This document shows, in pieces, positions 1-7,814 of a DNA stretch of 7,814 bases (position 1 is its first letter; every line of letters starts with the position of its first letter). A program made the position numbers and the translations under genes. Below the pieces are notes generated by a model, which saw nothing but the letters and a program-made list of their open reading frames with translations, was not told the origin of the DNA and searched no databases. The DNA lies in assembly GCA_021826485.1 (NCBI GenBank), contig JAKAZX010000178.1:1-7814 (forward strand), in the 5' to 3' direction. Source of the stretch: Pseudomonadota bacterium (GTDB taxonomy: Bacteria > Pseudomonadota > Alphaproteobacteria > Acetobacterales > Acetobacteraceae).

Positions 1-105
1 CGCGGTTGCCACCTGATCGAGGGCGCCGGGCATTGGGTGCAGCAGGAGCAGCCGGCGCGGGTGAATGCGGTGCTGCTGGATTTCCTGCGCGGGCTGGCGC
101 CATGA
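1..105 (+). CDS. Alpha/beta-hydrolase, C-terminal fragment (5' end outside window)
   Basis: Frame 1 is open from the window edge to TGA at 103-105 and encodes the last 34 residues of a protein. The segment HLIEGAGHWVQQEQP, followed by a helix ending in LLDFLRGLAP, is the typical C-terminus of an alpha/beta-hydrolase. The His in GHWVQ (bases 31-33) sits where the catalytic histidine of the Ser-Asp-His triad lies, and the QEQP plus terminal helix is the usual ending of epoxide-hydrolase/haloalkane-dehalogenase-like members. The substrate cannot be told from this piece. The TGA overlaps the ATG of the next gene (ATGA), so the two are probably co-transcribed. Family call is fairly sure; specificity is unknown. 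Confidence 0.75.
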   Translation, partial: RGCHLIEGAGHWVQQEQPARVNAVLLDFLRGLAP

Positions 106-512
106 CCGGGCCGGCGCCGCCTTTCAGCGCGCCGCCCAGCGCGGACGATATCGCGGCCCTGGCGGAGCGGGCGCTGGCGGCGATCCCCGCGCGGCTGCGC
201 CGCCACGTGCAGGATGTCGGCATCGCCATCGAGGAGATGGCCGACGACGCGACGCTGGAGGAGATGGGCATCGAGTCCGGCTGGGACCTCACCGGCCTCT
301 ATCGCGGCACGCCGCTGACCCGCCGCAGCGTGGATGACATCACCCGCGCGCCCAACCAGATCTTCCTCTATCGCCAGCCGATCCTGCTGGAATGGATCGA
401 GGCCGGAGAGGACCTGTACCGGCTGGTGCGCAATGTCGTGGTGCACGAAATCGCGCACCATTTCGGCTTCAGCGACGACGAGATCGCGGCGCTGGAACGG
501 CAGATGGAGTGA
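102..512 (+). CDS. Small zincin-like metallopeptidase family protein (DUF1025/Zincin_1 type)
   Basis: This encodes 136 residues. Near the C-terminus is VVVHEIAHHFGFSDDEI, with the zinc-protease signature HExxH at residues 115-119 (H115, E116, H119) followed by G122 and D125. This extended HExxHxxGxxDD form and the short length match the minimal gluzincin-like 'metallopeptidase family protein' common in Alphaproteobacteria and Actinobacteria. The conserved IFLYRQPIL segment (residues 87-95) also fits. There is no signal peptide or membrane segment, so it is probably cytoplasmic. Its substrate is unknown. The start at 102 is chosen because upstream codons in this frame lie inside the hydrolase gene and look like shadow sequence, while ATG 102 forms a coupled ATGA overlap. 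The first ~15 residues are Pro/Ala-rich and probably disordered. Only 3 bp separate its stop from that of the convergent ligase gene. Confidence 0.85.
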   Translation: MTGPAPPFSAPPSADDIAALAERALAAIPARLRRHVQDVGIAIEEMADDATLEEMGIESGWDLTGLYRGTPLTRRSVDDITRAPNQIFLYRQPILLEWIEAGEDLYRLVRNVVVHEIAHHFGFSDDEIAALERQME

Positions 513-515
513 CCG

Positions 516-1459
516 CTACCAGCGCAGCCCGGCGCGTGCGCAGGCGGCCTGCATGATCCGCTCGATCAGCCAGGCATGATCGCGGCCGGTCAGCCGGGCG
601 AGGATGACCAGGTCGGAATCGACCGGATGCAGCCCGGCCAGCGGGTTGACCTCCAGGAACATCGGCCGGCCGGCGGCGTCGCTGCGCAGATCGACGCGCC
701 CGCCGTCGCGGCAGCCCAGCGCGCGCCAGGCCGCCAGCGCGACCTCCGCCGCCTGCCGCCCCTCCGCGTCCTCGGCCAGCCGGTAGCGGACCGCGGCGTA
801 GTCCTTCTTGGTGGCGAACCCGTAGGTGGCGGCGCTGACGATTTCCATGACACCGACAGGTTCGGCGCCCGCCCCGTCGCCGAGGATGCCGACGGTGAAT
901 TCGCGCCCGGGCAGATAGCGCTCGGCCAGCACCGGCTGGGCGAAGCGGTCGAGCAGCCGTGCGGCGGTGGCGCGGAGGTCCTGCGGCGTCCGGCACAGGC
1001 TGCCGGGTCCGACCCCCTTGCCGGTGCCCTCGGCGACCGGCTTGGCGAATACCGGGAAGTCCAGCCCGCACGGCGCATCGGCGGTGTCGAGCACGCGGAA
1101 ATCCGCGGTCGGCACGCCGGCATCGCGGATCACGCGCTTGGTGTGGCCCTTGTGCAGGCAGAGCGCGAGCACCAGCGAGTCGCTGAAGGTCGCCGGAATG
1201 GAGTAGGCCTCCAGCAGCGCCGGGACCAGCGCTTCCCGCCCGGGGCCGCGCAGCCCCTCGCAGAGATTGAACACGATGTCCCAGCGCGCGCCAGATGCGA
1301 GCCGTGCCACCAGCGCCTGCGCGCGGCCGATCCGATCGACCGCATGGCCGCGCGCGGTGAGGCACGCGGCGATCGCGGCGATCGTCTCCTCGGCGTCGAA
1401 TTCGGCGAGATGTTCGGCGTCCAGGCCGGCATCTTCCCAGTCCGCCACCGCGTCGTAGG

Positions 1460-1475
<16 letters not shown>
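516..1475 (-). CDS. D-alanine--D-alanine ligase-like ATP-grasp enzyme
   Basis: This encodes 319 residues starting MRIGLTYDAV. ATP-grasp ligases join a carboxylate, activated as acyl phosphate, to an amine. Seen here: IVFNLCEGLRGPGREALVPALLE (about residues 67-89); HKGHTKRVIRDAGVPT (108-123), the Ddl-type substrate/ATP loop; FPVFAKPVAEGTGKGV (140-155) with the nucleotide-binding lysine K145; a conserved GREFTVGILGD (190-200); and the metal-binding set D262, E275, N277 in RVDLR and LEVNPLAGLHP. Length fits the Ddl superfamily. The classical N-terminal Ddl motif (LHGxxGEDG) is replaced by FNLCEG, and the usual YDYxxKY loop by TYGFATKKDY, so a role in peptidoglycan is doubtful. The start ATG at 1475 lies inside the end of kamA (16 bp overlap) with only a weak ribosome site, implying translational coupling. 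By context it may ligate beta-lysine or a related amino acid; that is inference. Confidence 0.85.
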
Positions 1476-2722
<1,247 letters not shown>

Positions 2723-2730
2723 GTGCGTTG

Positions 2731-2736
2731 TCCTCT
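2731..2736 (-). promoter_or_regulatory. Ribosome binding site of kamA
   Basis: Read on the minus strand this is AGAGGA, 8 nt before the ATG at 2722. It is one of the best Shine-Dalgarno matches in the window and fixes the start of kamA, excluding longer frames that run further upstream. Confidence 0.75.
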
Positions 2737-2821
2737 TGATTCACGCCGACGCCAGGATGGCGCCGCGCCGCGCGGGGGCCGATTCGGGTAGCGGCGGCAG
2801 TTAAGCCAGATCGACCAGCCG

Positions 2822-2842
2822 GTGCCACGGTTTCTTTGGCAC
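2822..2842. repeat. Inverted repeat GTGCCA-N9-TGGCAC
   Basis: A perfect 6-bp inverted repeat: GTGCCA at 2822-2827 and TGGCAC at 2837-2842, with a 9-nt spacer rich in T on the plus strand. It lies about 100 bp upstream of the kamA start and shares two bases (2841-2842) with the next hairpin. It could be an operator half-site pair or a short stem in the kamA leader. Confidence 0.45.
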
Positions 2843-2877
2843 TCGCGGCAGCATTGAAGCGAATTCATGTCGCGAGT
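2841..2877. repeat. Long imperfect hairpin in the kamA upstream region
   Basis: The arm ACTCGCGGCA (2841-2850) pairs with TGTCGCGAGT (2868-2877): 10 bp with one G-T wobble, the outer 7 bp perfect. Inside, TGAA (2855-2858) pairs with TTCA (2864-2867) around a GCGAA loop, leaving only GCAT unpaired on one side. No T-run follows on either strand, so it is not an intrinsic terminator. It could be an operator in the divergent promoter or an RNA stem in a leader. Confidence 0.5.
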
Positions 2878-2973
2878 CGGGTTTGTGACTATGTTATGGC
2901 AAGAAAATCCTTGTGCGCCCAAGCAACCAACGGCGCCCTTGCCTGACGGCCGCGGCACCGCCAGATCGGGCGC

Positions 2974-3396
2974 ATGCTGCACCTGATGAAGCTCGCCGTG
3001 GGCGTCCGGGACGCCGCGCATCTGGCGGAATTGCAGGCCGAGCGTGCCCGCACCGCGCCGCCGCTCCGGCACCTGACCCGCAACCACCCGCGCCGCGCGG
3101 CGGAGGTGATCGCGGGCGGCTCGATCTACTGGGTGATCGGCGGCACCATGCTGGTGCGCCAGCGCATCCTCGACATCGCGCCGGCGACGGCCGCCGACGG
3201 CAGCGCCCGCGCCGCGCTGGTGCTGGACCCGGCGATCGTCGCGCTGGTCGGGCGGCCGACCAAGCCGTTCCAGGGCTGGCGCTACCTGTCGCCGGAGGCG
3301 GCGCCGGCCGATCTGCGGGCGGCCGGCAAGGTGGCGGGCGCGGAGGCGCTGCCCGAGGCCCTGCGGCAGGCGCTGCGGGCGCTCGGCCTGCTCTGA
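2974..3396 (+). CDS. DUF1489 family protein
   Basis: This encodes 140 residues with the landmarks of the DUF1489 family, small cytoplasmic proteins of unknown function found mostly in Alphaproteobacteria. It starts MLHLMKLAVGVRD, has RHLTRNHPRRAAEVIAGGS then IYWVI (32-55), the basic RQRILDI segment (62-68), ALVLDP (80-85), and the conserved RPTKPFQGWRYL (93-104). Length is normal for the family and the end appears intact. No catalytic motif, signal peptide or membrane helix is visible. The ATG at 2974 matches the usual family N-terminus; the upstream Shine-Dalgarno is weak. It is divergent from kamA and followed by 127 bp of non-coding DNA, so it is probably expressed alone. It has no established role, and nothing here ties it to its neighbours. 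Confidence 0.85.
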   Translation: MLHLMKLAVGVRDAAHLAELQAERARTAPPLRHLTRNHPRRAAEVIAGGSIYWVIGGTMLVRQRILDIAPATAADGSARAALVLDPAIVALVGRPTKPFQGWRYLSPEAAPADLRAAGKVAGAEALPEALRQALRALGLL

Positions 3397-3415
3397 ATCG
3401 AGGCGCCGGACGCGA

Positions 3416-3480
3416 TTAGCAGTTGCGAAACGGCCGAAGTTTGTTCATATATGTTTCAGGCGCCTATAGGCCGTTGCTAA
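3416..3480. repeat. Interrupted inverted repeat enclosing an AT-rich segment
   Basis: The right arm GGCCGTTGCTAA (3469-3480) is matched on the left by TTAGCA (3416-3421) and ACGGCC (3430-3435), separated by an 8-nt insertion (3422-3429). The 33-nt interior contains two perfect 8-bp palindromes, CATATATG (3446-3453) and AGGCGCCT (3458-3465). There is no T-run, so it is a poor terminator for the DUF1489 gene. Its position and AT-rich core suggest a promoter/operator or 5'-leader element for the small downstream gene. Confidence 0.5.
3441..3470 (+). promoter_or_regulatory. Candidate promoter of the small Tat-peptide gene
   Basis: TTGTTC (3441-3446), an 18-nt gap and TATAGG (3465-3470) resemble sigma70 -35 and -10 boxes. 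An alternative is TTGCGA (3423-3428) with a 17-nt gap to CATATA (3446-3451). This is the most AT-rich stretch between the DUF1489 gene and the GTG at 3524. Matches are partial; the call rests mainly on composition and position. Confidence 0.35.
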
Positions 3481-3523
3481 CACCGTTCCTCATCCCCGCC
3501 ACCCTGTTGCGGAGCCACCCCCC

Positions 3524-3727
3524 GTGACCATCACCCGCCGCTCGCTGCTTGCTTCCCTGGGCGTTGCGCTACCGACCGCCTTGACCGCGGCTGCGGCCGA
3601 GGCGGCGACCGCGCCTTCGCTGCACCACCACAAGAAGCGTCACGTCCGTTCCGCGAGTGCGCATCCGCGGCACCGCAAGGCCCACCACACTACGGCCGCA
3701 TTGCAGCACCCGCGGACGCAAGCCTGA
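3524..3727 (+). CDS. Small Tat-signal, histidine-rich secreted peptide (hypothetical)
   Basis: This encodes 67 residues from GTG at 3524, with GGAG 9 nt upstream (3511-3514). The N-terminus TITRRSLLASLG has the twin-arginine motif (R5 R6), followed by a hydrophobic stretch (L8-A25) and Ala-x-Ala cleavage choices at A25-A27 or A28-A30. The predicted mature part (about 37-40 residues) has nine His (34-36, 40, 47, 50, 54, 55, 62), eight Lys/Arg, and no Cys, Asp or Glu. Such a peptide could bind metal ions or an anionic partner in the periplasm, but no known family is recognised. It could also be a remnant of a longer Tat-exported protein that lost its domain, since only a signal and a short tail remain. 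A good ribosome site and an intrinsic terminator right after it argue for a real short transcription unit. Confidence 0.6.
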   Translation: MTITRRSLLASLGVALPTALTAAAAEAATAPSLHHHKKRHVRSASAHPRHRKAHHTTAALQHPRTQA

Positions 3728-3745
3728 ACCCTCCCTGACTGTCGC

Positions 3746-3763
3746 ATCGGCGGTTCTGCCGAT
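3746..3763 (+). repeat. Small hairpin preceding the terminator
   Basis: ATCGGC (3746-3751) and GCCGAT (3758-3763) form a perfect 6-bp stem with loop GGTTCT, two bases before the main terminator stem. It forms a tandem hairpin with it and may protect the 3' end of the transcript. Confidence 0.5.
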
Positions 3764-3765
3764 CG

Positions 3766-3801
3766 GGCCGCGCGGCCAGGTGCCGCGCGGCCGTTCCTTT
3801 T
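3766..3801 (+). terminator. Rho-independent terminator of the small Tat-peptide gene
   Basis: GGCCGCGCGGC (3766-3776) pairs perfectly over 11 bp with GCCGCGCGGCC (3782-3792) around a 5-nt CAGGT loop, followed by GTTCCTTTT (3793-3801). It lies 38 bp after the small gene's stop and separates that gene from the act operon. No matching A-run precedes the stem, so it works in the plus direction only. Confidence 0.8.
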
Positions 3802-3834
3802 GCGGTGCCGCGCCGTCCCTGACCACATCACGGT

Positions 3835-3895
3835 GAACTGCGGCCGCGGCAACCACGGCGGCGCTGCCATGTTGTCTCGGCGGTTGCCGCAGTTC
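3835..3895 (+). repeat. Long inverted repeat just upstream of actA
   Basis: GAACTGCGGC (3835-3844) and GCCGCAGTTC (3886-3895) are perfectly complementary over 10 bp. Alternatively GAACTGC (3835-3841) plus GGCAACC (3848-3854) pair with GGTTGCCGCAGTTC (3882-3895) for 14 bp, with 6 nt bulged out. It ends 12 nt before the G-run ribosome site, so in RNA it would be a stable leader structure. There is no T-run after it. Confidence 0.55.
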
Positions 3896-3907
3896 GGGCG
3901 GTGCCGC

Positions 3908-3913
3908 GGGGGG
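3908..3913 (+). promoter_or_regulatory. Ribosome binding site deciding the actA start
   Basis: GGGGGG ends 5 nt before the GTG at 3919. An in-frame GTG at 3901 has no such site, which decides the start in favour of 3919. Confidence 0.55.
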
Positions 3914-3918
3914 CATGC

Positions 3919-4559
3919 GTGCCGGCAATCTTCCAGCCCAGCGCCAATCTGTTCGCCAAACTCGCGCTGATCGGCGTAGCCGGCGCGTTTGCCGGCGGCA
4001 TCGGCTGGTGGTGGATGTGGCCGCGCACCGACTATGTGCGCCGCGTCGGATTCACCGTCCAGCAGCCGGTGCCGTTCAGCCACCAGCATCATGTCGCAGG
4101 TCTCGGCATCGACTGCCGGTTCTGCCACGTCTCGGTCGAGGTATCCTCGAATGCCGGGATGCCGCCGACCTACACCTGCATGACGTGCCATTCACAGATC
4201 TGGACCAACGCGGCGTTGCTCGCGCCGGTGCGGCACAGCCTCGCGGACCATGTCCCGATCACGTGGAACCGCGTCTACAACCTGCCCGACTACGTCTATT
4301 TCAATCACGCCATTCACATCGCCAAGGGAGTCGGCTGCGAAAGCTGCCACGGCCACGTCGCGCGCATGCCGCTCACCTACCAGGCGACAAGCATGACCAT
4401 GGCGTTCTGCCTCGACTGCCACCGCGATCCGGCGCCGAATTTGCGCCCGCAATCGGCGGTGTTCGACACCGACTGGCACCGCACGAAGGACACCCCCTCC
4501 CCCGCCGCGCTGATGGCGGAATATCACGTTCCCGACCGGCGGTTGACGGACTGCTCGAT

Positions 4560-4572
<13 letters not shown>
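3919..4572 (+). CDS. actA: Alternative complex III subunit ActA, pentaheme cytochrome c
   Basis: This encodes 217 residues from GTG 3919. ActA is the membrane-anchored multiheme cytochrome of alternative complex III, a quinol oxidoreductase that replaces cytochrome bc1; it carries electrons on the periplasmic side towards cytochrome c or a terminal oxidase. Seen here: an N-terminal uncleaved anchor (about residues 11-34, AKLALIGVAG onward to GWWWMW); the family opening VPFSHQHHVAGLGIDCRFCH; and exactly five heme-binding CxxCH sites: CRFCH (66-70), CMTCH (87-91), CESCH (140-144), CLDCH (164-168) and CSICH (212-216). The last site ends one residue before the stop, which is usual for ActA. Extra histidines (54-58 region, 130, 133) can serve as axial ligands. 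It overlaps actB by 13 bp, so translation is coupled. An alternative start at GTG 3901 would add six residues and is less likely. Confidence 0.93.
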
Positions 4573-7426
<2,854 letters not shown>

Positions 7427-7430
<4 letters not shown>

Positions 7431-7814
7431 GCGAGTTGACCGCGGGGCAGGTCGTCGATCCGCGCCAGACCGCGGCATCGATGACCGACGCGATCACCGG
7501 CATCGTGCTGCACCCGGGCGCTCGGCTTTGGTGGTGGGCGGCATTCATCCCCTCCGTCCTGCTGCTGTCGATCGGCTGCGCCTCCGCCGCGTGGGAGTTC
7601 CGCTGGGGGATCGACGTCTGGGGCAATGACTGGCCGGTCATGTGGGGCTTCCCGATCCTCAGCTATGTCTGGTGGATCGGCATCGCCAGCGGCGGCACCT
7701 TCATCTCCGCGATGTTCTATCTGCTGCGCGTGGAATGGCGCACGTCGCTGAACCGGCTGGCGGAATCGATGACGCTGTTCGCCGCCGCCTGCGCCGGCAT
7801 CTACCCGATCCTGC
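7427..7814 (+). CDS. actC: Alternative complex III subunit ActC, NrfD-like membrane protein (3' end outside window)
   Basis: The frame opens at GTG 7427, which overlaps the actB stop (GTGA), and runs off the window after 129 residues. ActC is the polytopic NrfD/PsrC-type subunit that binds and oxidises quinol and sits next to ActB. Seen here: a first membrane helix at about 34-54 (LWWWAAFIPSVLLLSIG), then WGNDWPVMWGFPI (65-77), a very characteristic ActC loop, a second helix (about 78-100) with the conserved SYVWWIGIASGGTFISAM, and RVEWRTSLNRLAESMTLFA (101-119) leading into the third helix. About 70% of the protein lies beyond the window. Its place directly after actB matches the standard actABC order; actD, actE and actF would be expected next. 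Confidence 0.93.

Larger units (their letters stand above)
2723..2973. promoter_or_regulatory. Divergent intergenic region between kamA and the DUF1489 gene
   Basis: These 251 bp separate two divergent genes, so both promoters should lie here. A locally AT-richer stretch (about 2831-2910) stands out from the GC-rich surroundings. TATGTT at 2890-2895 is a possible -10 for the plus strand, and on the minus strand TTGGGC, an 18-nt gap and CATAAC (about 2923 to 2894) is a weak sigma70-like pair. Neither is convincing alone. Two inverted repeats (2822-2842 and 2841-2877) fill the middle. The kamA-proximal ~90 bp hold nothing else I can recognise apart from the ribosome site. Confidence 0.45.
3802..3918 (+). 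promoter_or_regulatory. Leader region of the act operon
   Basis: The 117 bp between the terminator and actA should hold the operon promoter, yet no clear -35/-10 pair is visible. The main structure is a long interrupted inverted repeat (3835-3895). A run of six G at 3908-3913 is the likely ribosome site for actA. Confidence 0.45.

Noticed and set aside
2913..3419. A 168-codon plus-strand frame overlapping the DUF1489 gene
   Set aside because: Pro/Gly/Arg-rich out-of-frame shadow; the DUF1489 frame has conserved family motifs.
3416..3480. Inverted repeat as intrinsic terminator of the DUF1489 gene
   Set aside because: The arms are interrupted, the loop is 33 nt and no T-run follows; a promoter or leader role fits better.
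3901..3918. Alternative GTG start of actA at 3901
   Set aside because: It lacks a ribosome site. The GTG at 3919 has a G-run 5 nt upstream and gives the usual short N-terminus before the membrane anchor.
3915..4559. Upstream extension of the actB frame to 1171 residues
   Set aside because: It covers actA in a different frame and has shadow composition. ATG 4560 gives the normal ActB N-terminus.

Overview
This GC-rich window looks like the chromosome of an alphaproteobacterium, probably of the Rhodospirillales/Acetobacteraceae type. The reasons are a DUF1489 protein (a family I know mainly from Alphaproteobacteria), an alphaproteobacterial-style small zincin, and a small Tat-signal peptide gene of a style common in acetic-acid-bacterium relatives. 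The genus is inference. I see no tRNA, rRNA, CRISPR array, transposase or other sign of mobility.

Layout, left to right. (1) At 1-512 on the plus strand are the tail of an alpha/beta-hydrolase and, overlapping it by ATGA, a small HExxH metallopeptidase. (2) At 516-2722 on the minus strand is a two-gene unit: a lysine 2,3-aminomutase (KamA-type radical SAM/PLP enzyme), then, overlapping by 16 bp, a D-Ala-D-Ala-ligase-like ATP-grasp enzyme. Its last stop lies 3 bp from the stop of the convergent metallopeptidase gene. (3) At 2723-2973 is a divergent intergenic region with two adjacent inverted repeats. (4) At 2974-3396 on the plus strand is a DUF1489 gene. (5) At 3397-3802 is a compact unit: an AT-rich promoter-like segment inside an interrupted inverted repeat, a 67-codon gene for a Tat-signal, histidine-rich peptide, and a strong intrinsic terminator. 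(6) From 3919 to the window edge is the start of an alternative complex III operon: actA (pentaheme cytochrome c), actB (Fe-S/molybdopterin-like lipoprotein) and actC (NrfD-like membrane subunit, cut by the window end). The genes overlap by 13 and 4 bp.

How they work together. ActABC form the core of a quinol:electron-acceptor oxidoreductase: ActC is the membrane quinol site, ActB carries the iron-sulfur chain, and ActA carries the hemes that pass electrons on. The KamA/ATP-grasp pair suggests a two-step pathway in which L-lysine is converted to beta-lysine and the ligase couples it, or another substrate, to something unknown. That pair is the best candidate here for an uncharacterised system. 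The secreted His-rich peptide gene with its own promoter-like region and terminator is the second.
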